DNA of 64,000 bases from Epilithonimonas zeae (lineage in GTDB: Bacteria > Bacteroidota > Bacteroidia > Flavobacteriales > Weeksellaceae): contig NZ_CP075338.1 of the NCBI RefSeq assembly GCF_023278365.1, positions 1,798,001 to 1,862,000 of the forward strand, written 5' to 3'. How positions within the stretch are numbered: the stretch's first letter is position 1; each line of letters begins with the position of its first letter. A program made the position numbers and the translations under genes. The notes under the pieces were generated by a model, which was not told where the DNA came from, searched no databases, and saw only the letters and a program-made list of their open reading frames with translations. Shown here piece by piece: positions 6,849 to 15,620 of this stretch.

Positions 6849-8917
6849 TACTTATTTTTAAAATAATCAATTCCACATTTTAGGAATTTTTTGAAATCCT
6901 CTTTTGGCATATAGCCTGAAACAGGCGAATTAATCACCTTTTGGTCAGGCGTTACCAAAACATAGTGCGGCTGGGAATTATTATTGAAGTTAACCTGCTG
7001 GAACAGACTCCATTTGTCGCCAATAGTTTTCACTTTCTTCATTTGACCTTCGCCCATATCGATTTTGATCTGTTCATTTTCCGGCAGCTCTTCTTTGTCA
7101 TCCACATAGACTGAAGCGATAATCACATCGTTTTGAAGAATCGGTAAAATATCATCCTGACTCCAGACAAATTCCTCCATTTTTCGGCAATTTTCGCAAC
7201 CATAACCAGTGAAATCAATCAAAACAGGCTTGTTTTCTTTCTTAGCTACTTCTATCGCTTCAAAATAATTATGATAAGGCTTTAAGCCAAGAATTCCGTC
7301 TTTCTCTTCGTGGAAATAACTCACGTTTAATGGCGGTAAAATCCCACTTAGCAATTGTAATTTTGGTTTTTCTGATGGAATCAATCCTTGAATCAAATAC
7401 GCTACAAACACAATTCCGAAAACACCCAGAATTCTTCTTCCTAAACTAATTTTCGGTTTTTTATCATCGTGAGGAAATCTGATTTTCCCAAATAAATAAA
7501 CCACTAATCCAATCGCAATGATAATCCAAAGCACGATGAACAATTCTCTTTTCAGCAAGAATGTTTTGGAAACCAAATCTGCTTTTGACAAGAATTTCAA
7601 AGCCAAAGCCAACTCTATAAATCCAAGAACAACTTTCACAGTGTTCATCCAGCCGCCGGATTTTGGTAAACTTTGCAACGCTTGAGGAAATAACGCTAAC
7701 AATCCGAAAACCAATGCCCAAGCCAATCCAAAACCAGCCAAAGCAAACGTTAATAATGTCGGAACATTAGTCGCTCCAGCAACAACACCACCTAATAAAC
7801 TTCCTAAAATTGGACCTGTACAAGAGAACGAAACAATCACTAAAGTCAAAGCCATAAAGAAAATCCCAATCAACCCGCCCGCTTCTTCCGCTTTGGAAGA
7901 TTTGTTAGCGATAGAACTTGGCAATGTAATTTCGTAATATCCGAAAAAGCTCAATGCAAAGAATAAAAATATGGCGAAGAAAAATAAATTCAGCCAGATA
8001 TTAGTTGAAATCTGATTGAAAATATTACCCGAAATTCCATCAATAATATGAAATGGAATACTCAATAAAACGAAAATCAGCAAAATAAAGAAACCGTAAA
8101 TAAACGCATCTCTTTTTCCTTTTGCTTTGTCTTTGTTCCCTTTTGTAAAGAACGAAACCGTCAACGGAATCATTGGGAAAACGCAAGGTGTCAACAACGC
8201 AATTAGTCCGCCTAAGAATCCTAAACCGAGAACCAACCAATTGTCATCATTTGGTTTTTGCTGAGCAGCTCCGCAATTCGTCAAAGGATTTTTGAAGTCC
8301 AGAGAATTAACTTTCAAACCTTCTTGTTTGGCAACAGCAGGCGTTTCAATATTTGTAGGTTTTAGAATTGTTCCTACTTGTCCTGCCGGAGCGACTTCGT
8401 AAACTGTATCTTTTGTTTTTTCTAAAGTTCCTTCAGGAGCAACAGCCGTTTTACTTCCTTCAATTTGTTTTTCAAATTCTAAAGTATTTGGTGCCAGACA
8501 AACGCGGTCATTACAAGTCTGATACATTATTTCAGCTGTAATTGTTGCTGGTTTTGTCGCATCTTTTGGTTTGAATTTTTGCTTGAAAACGACTTTGTTT
8601 GAATAATAAACAATCTGAGCACCAAAAGCTTCCGAAAACTCATCGTGTTTTTTTCCTATTTCCTGAACTTTTCCAAGCAATTGAATTCCCTGTTTTGAAG
8701 TAATTTTAAATTCAGTTGGGATTCCGGAATCTGGTGGCAAATCTTGCGAATAAATATGCCATTTATCTTCAATAGTTCCAGTTAAAACTGCTTCATATTC
8801 GTCTTTCCCAACAGATACAACATCGAATTTGAACTTAATCGGGTTTTTTATCTGTGCATTGAAAATAGTTATTATTAATAGAAAAAGTGTTGACAACACC
8901 AGTTTGAAATCTTTCAT
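6848..8917 (-). CDS. dsbD: Protein-disulfide reductase DsbD (cytochrome c biogenesis/thiol-disulfide interchange)
   Basis: The 689-residue protein has all three DsbD parts. First comes a signal peptide and periplasmic N-domain (about residues 20-190). Next is a polytopic membrane domain (about 225-530) with the paired helices carrying TPCVFPM and SFSCTGPILG, whose Cys form the membrane redox pair. Last is a thioredoxin-like C-domain with the YGCENCRKM active site. It carries electrons from cytoplasmic thioredoxin to periplasmic partners. All redox Cys of the membrane and C-terminal domains are visible; the N-domain also has a CNDRVC pair. It lies 9 bases after tilS and overlaps the GNAT gene. 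Confidence 0.93.
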   Translation of the reverse strand: MKDFKLVLSTLFLLIITIFNAQIKNPIKFKFDVVSVGKDEYEAVLTGTIEDKWHIYSQDLPPDSGIPTEFKITSKQGIQLLGKVQEIGKKHDEFSEAFGAQIVYYSNKVVFKQKFKPKDATKPATITAEIMYQTCNDRVCLAPNTLEFEKQIEGSKTAVAPEGTLEKTKDTVYEVAPAGQVGTILKPTNIETPAVAKQEGLKVNSLDFKNPLTNCGAAQQKPNDDNWLVLGLGFLGGLIALLTPCVFPMIPLTVSFFTKGNKDKAKGKRDAFIYGFFILLIFVLLSIPFHIIDGISGNIFNQISTNIWLNLFFFAIFLFFALSFFGYYEITLPSSIANKSSKAEEAGGLIGIFFMALTLVIVSFSCTGPILGSLLGGVVAGATNVPTLLTFALAGFGLAWALVFGLLALFPQALQSLPKSGGWMNTVKVVLGFIELALALKFLSKADLVSKTFLLKRELFIVLWIIIAIGLVVYLFGKIRFPHDDKKPKISLGRRILGVFGIVFVAYLIQGLIPSEKPKLQLLSGILPPLNVSYFHEEKDGILGLKPYHNYFEAIEVAKKENKPVLIDFTGYGCENCRKMEEFVWSQDDILPILQNDVIIASVYVDDKEELPENEQIKIDMGEGQMKKVKTIGDKWSLFQQVNFNNNSQPHYVLVTPDQKVINSPVSGYMPKEDFKKFLKCGIDYFKNK

Positions 8918-8926
8918 TTTTTGATA

Positions 8927-10237
8927 TTAAATTTTTACTTCCAGAGAATCCGAATTTTCAGAACTGAATCTCCCGTCCTGACGTAAAGGCAATACACCTA
9001 AAATTTGGTCATTCGTATCACAAAGAAGCCAGATTTTTTGCTTCGCTAAAATAGACAATTTTTCATCCTTAAAAAACTTCGAAATTTTCTTTTTACCAAT
9101 CATTCCAATAGGAAAAAACAAATCACCTTCCTGTTTTTTTCTCAATTTCAAAGGTATTTGAATCTTATTTTTATCAATTTTCCAAAAACAAGTACCGAAT
9201 TCCTGAATCTCACTTTTAATATTTTGAGGAATTACGATTTCATCATCAACAATTTCAAGCAAAACTTCTTCTAAATCCTCACTTCTGACTTCTAGCTTAT
9301 CACTAAAAATCAATTCGTTTCTATTAATGATTAAGTGAAATTCAGAATTGAAAAATGAACTTCCGGTTTGCGCAGTGAGAACTTTCTGCATTTCGTTTTC
9401 ATCATTGAAACCAAATCTTTTCAAAATCTCATATCGAATCAATTCAGATTCTTCTGAGAATTTTTGTTTATCGATTATGATTTGATTTTTGCTGGAATTT
9501 ATTTTGAGAACTTCAATTTTCTCATTCACGGATTCATCAATAAAATCTTTAGCCTGATTAATATAATTGATACTTTTTGAAAAATTGGTCAGAAAATCCG
9601 GATTTACTTTTTCCAATTCAGTAACGATATTGTGCCGGATTTTATTCCTTAAATAATCTGTTTTCTGGTTGGATTGATCTTCCCGGAATTCAATCTGATT
9701 CTGTTTTGCAAAATCGTAAATCTCTTCCTTAGAAAAATCAAGAAGCGGACGAATAATTCCATTTTCATTTTTCGGAATTCCACTCAAACCTCGGATTCCT
9801 GAAGCTTTAGAAAGATTAATGATAAAAGTTTCCAATTGGTCATTCAGATGGTGTGCCGTGACTAAAAAATCAAGATTTTCTTTCTTCTGAATTTCCCTAA
9901 AAAAACGATAACGCAATTCTCTCGCCCAATTTTGAATTGAATTTTCCGGTTTCTTATCAACCTCCGAAACGTCATACAAATGAAAAGGAATCTGATGTTG
10001 GTCACAAAAGTTGGAAACCAGCTTTTGATCGAGCTTAGAATCCTCATTACGAAGATGATAATTGATGTGTGCAATTTGAAAATTAAATCCTGAAACCTGA
10101 AATAAATCAGCCAAAACCATAGAGTCCACTCCTCCACTTACAGCCAAAAGGTATGTTTTTTGTTGTGGTTGGTTGAGCATTTGCTCTAACAGATTTTGAA
10201 ATTTTAAGAGACTTAACACAATTTTATAACGAAACAT
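8927..10237 (-). CDS. tilS: tRNA(Ile)-lysidine synthase TilS
   Basis: TilS attaches lysine to C34 of the AUA-reading tRNA(Ile), an essential step in decoding AUA. The 436-residue protein has the PP-loop SGGVDSM for ATP binding, HxxDQLET-type residues in TAHHLNDQLETF, and the GIRGLSGIP region. A C-terminal TilS domain follows, with FFPIGMIGKKKISKFFKDEK. The ATG at 10235-10237 is the longest start; an internal ATG 19 codons later would begin just before the PP-loop. The -7 box at 10251-10258 would give a very short leader with the longer start. First gene of the tilS-dsbD-GNAT operon. Confidence 0.93.
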   Translation of the reverse strand: MFRYKIVLSLLKFQNLLEQMLNQPQQKTYLLAVSGGVDSMVLADLFQVSGFNFQIAHINYHLRNEDSKLDQKLVSNFCDQHQIPFHLYDVSEVDKKPENSIQNWARELRYRFFREIQKKENLDFLVTAHHLNDQLETFIINLSKASGIRGLSGIPKNENGIIRPLLDFSKEEIYDFAKQNQIEFREDQSNQKTDYLRNKIRHNIVTELEKVNPDFLTNFSKSINYINQAKDFIDESVNEKIEVLKINSSKNQIIIDKQKFSEESELIRYEILKRFGFNDENEMQKVLTAQTGSSFFNSEFHLIINRNELIFSDKLEVRSEDLEEVLLEIVDDEIVIPQNIKSEIQEFGTCFWKIDKNKIQIPLKLRKKQEGDLFFPIGMIGKKKISKFFKDEKLSILAKQKIWLLCDTNDQILGVLPLRQDGRFSSENSDSLEVKI

Positions 10238-10250
10238 TAAGTTATAAGCA

Positions 10251-10258
10251 CAAATATA
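10251..10258 (-). promoter_or_regulatory. Candidate -7 box for tilS
   Basis: On the minus strand the bases read TATATTTG, a full TAnnTTTG match, 13 bases before the tilS ATG. It lies 14 bases from the oppositely directed box at 10273-10280, so the two promoters share their upstream region. Confidence 0.45.
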
Positions 10259-10272
10259 CAGTTATTAATTCT

Positions 10273-10280
10273 TACTTTTG
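10273..10280 (+). promoter_or_regulatory. Candidate -7 box for the OmpA-family gene
   Basis: TACTTTTG matches TAnnTTTG, 59 bases before the ATG at 10340 and divergent from the tilS box. Confidence 0.45.
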
Positions 10281-10339
10281 AAACGATTTAAAAACCAATA
10301 ACCGCTCAATAAAAACAATAAAACAAATAAATATTTACT

Positions 10340-11176
10340 ATGAGATTATTTAAAATTTTGACCATTACAGCCGTGGGACTTTCCCTTGCTTCTTGTGTCA
10401 GCAAAAAACAATTCGATGCACTTAATCTGAACTACAAACAATGTATAGAAGATGCGGGTGAAAGAATGCGCCAAATCCAAGATTTGAAAGGAGAAAACTC
10501 TTCTTTGAAAGGTCAGAATGACTTGCTAGTTGGACAAAACAACGCTCTTAAATCCAGTTTGGATGCTTGTTTATCTAACGCAGGAAAAGGTTCTGCGAAC
10601 ATTGATAAATTAGTTGGAGAAATCAACGCTTCCAATGCTTACATCAAGCAATTGATTTCTGGAAAAAGTAAAAACGACAGTTTGAATTTGGCTTTATCTA
10701 ACAAGTTAAAACGTTCTCTTGATAATGTAGCTGACCAAGATGTAGATGTGAAAGTTCTAAAAGGTGTGGTATTGATTTCATTATCAGACAAAATGCTTTA
10801 CCAAGTTGGAAAATATGACATCCAACCAGCTGCAGCAGATGTTTTAGCGAAAGTTGCTAAAGTAATCAACGATTACGATACTTATAGTGTTTTGATTGAA
10901 GGTAACACAGATAACACGCCATTGAACAGTGCCAACGCGCCAAGAGACAACTGGGATCTTTCCGCATTGAGAGCGACTGCCGTTGCCAAAGTTCTTCAAA
11001 ATCAGTTTGGTGTGAATCCTAACAGAATCACGGCTGGTGGTAGATCCGAGTACAACCCTAAAACGACAAACGCATCAGTTTCCGGACGTGGAGAAAACCG
11101 TAGAACGGAAATTATCATTATGCCAAAATTGGATGAGTTTATGAAGTTGATGGACATTGCTCCAGTAAAAAAATAA
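10340..11176 (+). CDS. OmpA-family peptidoglycan-associated lipoprotein
   Basis: The 278-residue protein has a lipobox ending LASC at residue 19. A coiled-coil-like region follows (about residues 25-100) with repeated QIQDLKGENSSLKGQN-type heptads. The C-terminal OmpA/MotB domain carries IEGNTDNTP, WDLSALRATAVAKVL and GRGENRRTEI, which bind the peptide of peptidoglycan. It probably tethers the outer membrane to the wall. The heptad region would act as a spacer or oligomerisation element. It is monocistronic with a terminator at 11227-11256. Confidence 0.92.
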   Translation: MRLFKILTITAVGLSLASCVSKKQFDALNLNYKQCIEDAGERMRQIQDLKGENSSLKGQNDLLVGQNNALKSSLDACLSNAGKGSANIDKLVGEINASNAYIKQLISGKSKNDSLNLALSNKLKRSLDNVADQDVDVKVLKGVVLISLSDKMLYQVGKYDIQPAAADVLAKVAKVINDYDTYSVLIEGNTDNTPLNSANAPRDNWDLSALRATAVAKVLQNQFGVNPNRITAGGRSEYNPKTTNASVSGRGENRRTEIIIMPKLDEFMKLMDIAPVKK

Positions 11177-11226
11177 ATAATAAAAGATGAATGATAATTA
11201 ATAATTCATTCAGGATTTATAAAACT

Positions 11227-11260
11227 AACCTTGTCAGAAATGGCGAGGTTTTTCTTTTTT
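11227..11260 (+). terminator. Intrinsic terminator after the OmpA-family gene
   Basis: AACCTTGTC (11227-11235) pairs with GGCGAGGTT (11242-11250), including two G-T pairs, around a 6-base loop. It is followed by a T-rich run. Confidence 0.8.
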
Positions 11261-11262
11261 AT

Positions 11263-11353
11263 TTGGGGCAGCATTATCCGTCTCCCGTTCATAATCTTTT
11301 TTTGCCTAAGCTTTCCAAAAGGAAAAAGGATTTCCACACAAGCCGGGCTGCAG
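11263..11353 (+). repeat. Dispersed intergenic element, copy 2
   Basis: This ~90-bp unit aligns with the reverse complement of 3954-4036: conserved blocks AGC, CCG...CCG, AATCTTTTT, then AAAAAGGATT and CGGG in the same order. A TTTCC/GGAAA hairpin sits in the middle instead of the A/T hairpin of copy 1. It begins right after the terminator of the preceding gene. A short open frame running through it (11191-11382) has no protein-like features and is not called. Confidence 0.55.
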
Positions 11354-11395
11354 ATTCGACATCAATACAACATCGATCATAACTTAAACATTTAG

Positions 11396-11403
11396 TACCT
11401 TTG
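11396..11403 (+). promoter_or_regulatory. Candidate -7 box for the O-methyltransferase gene
   Basis: TACCTTTG matches TAnnTTTG, 29 bases before the ATG at 11433 and downstream of the repeat element. No clear -33 TTG is present. Confidence 0.45.
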
Positions 11404-11432
11404 AACCTCAAACCAAAAACTCCGAACTCCTA

Positions 11433-12080
11433 ATGAGTTATTTCGAAGAATTAGATAAAGAAATGGACAGATACTTGGAAGAAACCGCTTCCGAAGAACC
11501 TGCCATTCTCAAAAAATTAAGAAAAGAAACTTATCAGAAAACGACTCAACCACATATGATTTCCGGTTATCTTCAAGGTCGTCTTTTGAGCATTTTATCA
11601 CATATTATCCAGCCAAAAAATGTTTTGGAAATCGGGACTTTTACAGGTTACGCAGCGTTGAGTATGGCAGAAGGCATACCGAAAGATGGGAAAATCTACA
11701 CGATTGATAAGAATGAAGACCTAGCTTATATTCCACAAAAATACTTTTCAGAAAGTGATTACAAGGATCAAATCGAATTCATCATTGGTGATGCGAAAGA
11801 AGAAATCAAAAAACTGGATAAAGTTTGGGATTTGATTTTCATAGACGCGGACAAGGAAAGCTATCTGGAATATTTGAAACTCATCAAACCCAATCTCCGC
11901 TCGGGAAGTATCATTTTGATTGACAACGTTCTTTGGTACGGAAAAGTCCTTGAAAATAATCCGAAAGATAAACAAACAGAGCAAATCAAACTCGTGAATA
12001 AAATCATCGCCGAAGATTCTGATTTCGAAAATCTAATCTTACCTTTGCGAGACGGATTACACTTGATTAGAAAGAAATAA
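11433..12080 (+). CDS. Class I SAM-dependent O-methyltransferase
   Basis: The 215-residue protein belongs to the caffeoyl-CoA/catechol O-methyltransferase group. It shows VLEIGTFTGYAALSMAEGIP (SAM motif I), IYTIDKNED (the acidic ribose ligand), FIIGDAKE, and WDLIFIDADKESYLEY with the metal-binding Asp residues, then LIDNVLWYGKV. These enzymes use a divalent metal and methylate catechol-type hydroxyls; the natural bacterial substrate is usually unknown. Length is normal. It lies 30 bases before the NlpC/P60 gene, and the two are probably co-transcribed and share the terminator at 12831-12858. Confidence 0.9.
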   Translation: MSYFEELDKEMDRYLEETASEEPAILKKLRKETYQKTTQPHMISGYLQGRLLSILSHIIQPKNVLEIGTFTGYAALSMAEGIPKDGKIYTIDKNEDLAYIPQKYFSESDYKDQIEFIIGDAKEEIKKLDKVWDLIFIDADKESYLEYLKLIKPNLRSGSIILIDNVLWYGKVLENNPKDKQTEQIKLVNKIIAEDSDFENLILPLRDGLHLIRKK

Positions 12081-12110
12081 TTCGTATTTTTAAATTCATA
12101 ATTGATTGAA

Positions 12111-12827
12111 ATGAATAAAGGCATTTGCAATGTTTCCATCGCGCCACTGAGAGCAGACAGTTCTGACAAAAGCGAAATCGTATCCCAACTACTTTACGGT
12201 GAGTCTGCGGATATCATCGAGGTTAAAGATAATTGGACCAAAATCATAACGCATTATGATAATTACGAAGCGTGGATGGACACAAAACAAATTTCGCCTG
12301 TTTCTGATGAATTAATAACATCAAGAAAAAGAAATCTTGTGAAAGAACCTTTCCAATCTACAATGACGGAAAGTGGAAAAGTACTTTTATCAATGGGTTC
12401 TGAAGTTAATTTTGAAACGACTGCGCCGACTCGCGGACGTGACCTCAGCGAAAGTATTGTAAATTGTGCTAAAGAGTTTCTAAATGTTCCTTATTTGTGG
12501 GGCGGAAAAAGCTTTTTCGGAATCGATTGCAGTGGTTTTACGCAAATTATTTATAAAATACACGGCATCAAAATACCAAGAGATACTTATCAGCAGGCAG
12601 AACTCGGAGAGGCATTAACTTTTATCGAAGAAGCAAAACCAGGCGATTTGGCATTTTTTGAAAATTCTGAGGGAAGGATTATCCACGTCGGCTTTATTCT
12701 GGCAGACCAAAAAATCATCCACGCTCACGGAAAAGTGAGAATTGACAGTTTAGATTCCACTGGGATCTTCAATAAAGACCAAAATAAGCATACCCATAAA
12801 TTGAGATTCATCAGGTCTTATTTTTAA
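12111..12827 (+). CDS. SH3-domain C40-family (NlpC/P60) cell-wall peptidase
   Basis: The 238-residue protein has an N-terminal bacterial SH3-like domain (about residues 1-65, with GESADIIEVKDNWTKI) and a C-terminal NlpC/P60 domain. The catalytic Cys is in FGIDCSGFTQ, the His in IIHVGFIL, and a third polar residue is likely in IIHAHGKV. Family members cut gamma-D-Glu-diamino acid bonds in wall peptides, such as the YkfC type. No signal peptide is evident, which fits a cytoplasmic role in recycling imported muropeptides. The ATG at 12111 is preferred over an in-frame TTG three codons earlier. Confidence 0.88.
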   Translation: MNKGICNVSIAPLRADSSDKSEIVSQLLYGESADIIEVKDNWTKIITHYDNYEAWMDTKQISPVSDELITSRKRNLVKEPFQSTMTESGKVLLSMGSEVNFETTAPTRGRDLSESIVNCAKEFLNVPYLWGGKSFFGIDCSGFTQIIYKIHGIKIPRDTYQQAELGEALTFIEEAKPGDLAFFENSEGRIIHVGFILADQKIIHAHGKVRIDSLDSTGIFNKDQNKHTHKLRFIRSYF

Positions 12828-12830
12828 AAT

Positions 12831-12858
12831 AAAAGCTTCCAAATCTGGAAGCTTTTTC
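12831..12858. terminator. Bidirectional intrinsic terminator
   Basis: There is a perfect 10-bp stem (12831-12840 with 12847-12856) with flanking A and T runs, between the convergent NlpC/P60 gene and the small membrane protein gene. Confidence 0.85.
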
Positions 12859-12878
12859 TATTTATTTTAAGGGAAAAA

Positions 12879-13133
12879 TCAACTGAGTAAATTTCTGTTC
12901 TTCATTTCTTCTTTTATTTTCCCATAGCTAAAAATATTAGCAATTACCAAAGGAATAAAAGTTAATGGCAAAATTGTAAAAACGCCAAATCCCTTACTAA
13001 CTGTGATATAAAGGCAAGTTATAAGAAGCAAAATAAAAATACTGAAAAAGATTTTTAAAAACATCCTTGCTTGCTTGAATGACTTTTGTAATTCTTCATT
13101 CGATAATTCGGTGAGGTTTTGTGACTGTTTCAT
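12879..13133 (-). CDS. Small two-helix membrane protein, unknown function
   Basis: The 84-residue protein has a polar N-terminus (about residues 1-20), two hydrophobic segments (about 23-44 and 50-70), and a basic tail ending KNRNLLS. I do not recognise the family. The start is the ATG at 13131-13133; a TTG five codons upstream is possible. The TonB-dependent receptor gene ends 21 bases before this start, so it is probably read from the same transcript. Nothing suggests a specific job. Confidence 0.65.
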   Translation of the reverse strand: MKQSQNLTELSNEELQKSFKQARMFLKIFFSIFILLLITCLYITVSKGFGVFTILPLTFIPLVIANIFSYGKIKEEMKNRNLLS

Positions 13134-13153
13134 TACTTTATTTCTCAACTGTA

Positions 13154-15598
13154 CTACAATTTGAATTCCAATTTGACATTGAAGAATCTTCCTGTCAATC
13201 TAACCGGCACCGGATAATACAATTGTGGCGAAGAATTCACGTCACTGATCCATTGGTTGGCAATCGTATTATTAATATTAAATGCATTGAAAATCTGAAC
13301 GCCTAAAGTCAGTTCTTTAAATTTGCCCCAGAAATTACCACTTGCCTTGTTGTCTTTTTGGTCAATAAAGACTTTCGTCAGACCAATATCAACTCTTTTA
13401 TAAGAAGGTAAAGTTTTCTGGTAACGGTAAGCTGCCAGATAATCCGGCAAACCTGCTGCATCAAATAAAACCGGTGTTCCAGAATTAATTCCGCTGGCGA
13501 AGGTCAGCGTTAAATTAACTCTCATACTTGGAAACTTCGGCATATAATCCTGGTAGAACATAGAAAAACGGAAACGCTGATCCGTAGGTCTAGGAATATA
13601 TCCGTTTCCATCAATATTTTCATAAACTCTCGCATAGCTTGCAGAAATCCAAGAATCAACTCCCGGAACAAACTGCCCGAATAATCTTGCATCCAAACCA
13701 TAAGCATAACCTTCCGCATTATTTTTACCGGAATATCTTACTCTTACATTATCCAGATAATATGGAATTAAATTTTCCATTTTCTTGTAATAAGCTTCGG
13801 TTGTCAATTTGAAAGGTTTTCTGTTATCATTATTTCCAATCTTGAATTCATAGTCGTTGGCAATGATGATCTGATAAGATTTTTGAGCTTTGATATCCGA
13901 ATTGAAACTTCCTGTCAGATCCTTAATCTCCTTATAGAAAGGTGCCTGATAATAGACACCTCCGGAAACTCGGAACAACATATCCATATCCCAGTTAGGT
14001 TTGATGGCAAATTGTGCTCTTGGACTAAACAAGGTTTCTTTATTATAACTCCAGTTCTGAACTCTTGCTCCACCATTAACAAAGATTCTGTTGCTTCCCC
14101 AATAGAATTTTTTAGAGAATTGAGCATAAGCAGAAATTCTTGTCGGTGTAATATTGTTTTGTCCTGCGATGTAATATTTAAGATTAAGATCAGAAGTATC
14201 AAGATTTCCAGGAATAACGAAATCTCTAGGATTGCTGTAACCGATAGAATCTACAAACTGCCACTCATTGGTGAAATCCTTAATCGTTTCTCTTTCGAAT
14301 TTTGCACCAACTTCTATATCGGTATTGACATCCGGGGAGAATTTGGTTCTGAATTGAGAACCAACAACTCTAACTAATAAGTCATTCCTTGCGTGATCGA
14401 TTTGGCCACCTGCATCATAGCCTGCAACAGGATTTCCTTCCTCATCAAATGCTTCCAAGATATAACCAGAAGCCAAAGAATAGTATTCTCTTTCTCTGTT
14501 TTGGTAAGCAAAATTATCTAAACTGAACTGCCATTTTTTACTAGGTTTGAAGTTAACGCTTACCGTTCCCATCATATTTTTGTACTGATCATCTTCTTGC
14601 CCGTTGTAGAAAACAGTCAGTTTTAGAGGCTGTAAAAGACTACCAAAATCCACTTCTTTCTGCTTCGGAACCATCTGATAATCGTTTTTTGCATAGTAAC
14701 CTAAGAAAGACAGAGACCACTTTTCATTGAACTGATAATTAAGATAGGTCTGCAAATCCATATATCGTGGATTGAAATCTGTATCTTCATTCAGAGTATT
14801 AAGAACCAAATTGGTATTTCTATAACGTGCAGAAACTAATCCTGTAAATTTTTTATCTTTTGATGCAAAACCAGTTGTCAAACGTCCGCCAATCAAACTT
14901 GCTTCTCCGGAAAGTTCGAATTTCTCAGGTTGTCTGTAATAAATATTAAGCGCAGAAGACATTTTATCACCATATCTCGGTTCAAACCCACCCGCAGAAA
15001 AGTTGATCATCCCTACCATATCAGGATTGATGATACTCATCCCTTCCTGCAAAGAGTTACGAGTCAAAAACGGACGATAAAGCTCAACATCATTAATGTA
15101 AATTAAGTTCTCATCATAATTTCCACCTCTTACCATAATCTGGGAAGATAACTCGGAATTGGAATTGACCGATGGTAAACTTTTCAAAAGGCCTTCCACG
15201 CCACCTCCTAAAGAAGCCACTTCTCTCGCTTCTTTCACAGATATCTCAACCGAAGTCAAATCATTGGTTTTACGGATTCCTTTTTTCTGGAAAACAACTT
15301 CCTGAATCTCTGTAGCATTAGCCACTGGTAAGAAAAGAACATTAACAGTTTGAGATTTTGGTGATGTTTTGATGGTTTTAGAAAAACCTTTGAAGTTTTC
15401 TTTTTGCACTTTCAGTTCTTTTTCAGAATCAGAAAGCGGAATTCTTACAAAACCGTTTTTATCGGTCTGATAAGTCTGGTCATTATAGGTAACCTCAGCT
15501 TCTGAAACTGCTTTACCGTCTTCATCGAGAACTTTTAAATTGATTTGAGAAAATGCCAAAACGGGCAAAAAGAAAAGAATTAAAAGAATATTTTTCAA
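13154..15598 (-). CDS. TonB-dependent receptor with carboxypeptidase-like N-terminal domain
   Basis: The 814-residue protein has a signal peptide ending LAFSQ and a CarboxypepD_reg-like domain (about residues 20-95, INLKVLDEDGKAVSEA). The plug domain follows, with LKSLPSVNSNSELSSQIMVRGG and GGFEPRYGDKMSS, and then a ~600-residue beta-barrel ending FFNVKLEFKL with a terminal aromatic-rich strand. Such receptors bring bulky nutrients across the outer membrane with TonB-ExbBD energy. No SusD-like gene lies next to it, so it is not a classical polysaccharide locus; the substrate is unknown. It starts 22 bases after the NeuD-like gene and may share its transcript. Confidence 0.9.
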   Translation of the reverse strand: MKNILLILFFLPVLAFSQINLKVLDEDGKAVSEAEVTYNDQTYQTDKNGFVRIPLSDSEKELKVQKENFKGFSKTIKTSPKSQTVNVLFLPVANATEIQEVVFQKKGIRKTNDLTSVEISVKEAREVASLGGGVEGLLKSLPSVNSNSELSSQIMVRGGNYDENLIYINDVELYRPFLTRNSLQEGMSIINPDMVGMINFSAGGFEPRYGDKMSSALNIYYRQPEKFELSGEASLIGGRLTTGFASKDKKFTGLVSARYRNTNLVLNTLNEDTDFNPRYMDLQTYLNYQFNEKWSLSFLGYYAKNDYQMVPKQKEVDFGSLLQPLKLTVFYNGQEDDQYKNMMGTVSVNFKPSKKWQFSLDNFAYQNREREYYSLASGYILEAFDEEGNPVAGYDAGGQIDHARNDLLVRVVGSQFRTKFSPDVNTDIEVGAKFERETIKDFTNEWQFVDSIGYSNPRDFVIPGNLDTSDLNLKYYIAGQNNITPTRISAYAQFSKKFYWGSNRIFVNGGARVQNWSYNKETLFSPRAQFAIKPNWDMDMLFRVSGGVYYQAPFYKEIKDLTGSFNSDIKAQKSYQIIIANDYEFKIGNNDNRKPFKLTTEAYYKKMENLIPYYLDNVRVRYSGKNNAEGYAYGLDARLFGQFVPGVDSWISASYARVYENIDGNGYIPRPTDQRFRFSMFYQDYMPKFPSMRVNLTLTFASGINSGTPVLFDAAGLPDYLAAYRYQKTLPSYKRVDIGLTKVFIDQKDNKASGNFWGKFKELTLGVQIFNAFNINNTIANQWISDVNSSPQLYYPVPVRLTGRFFNVKLEFKL

Positions 15599-15620
15599 TG
15601 CGTATATTTTTAAACTAAAT

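Noticed and set aside
11191-11382. 63-codon plus-strand open frame after the OmpA gene
   Set aside because: Runs through a terminator and the dispersed element; no protein-like composition.
13883-14377. 164-codon plus-strand open frame
   Set aside because: It lies wholly antisense to the TonB-dependent receptor and has Cys/Ile/Arg-rich composition typical of a shadow frame.
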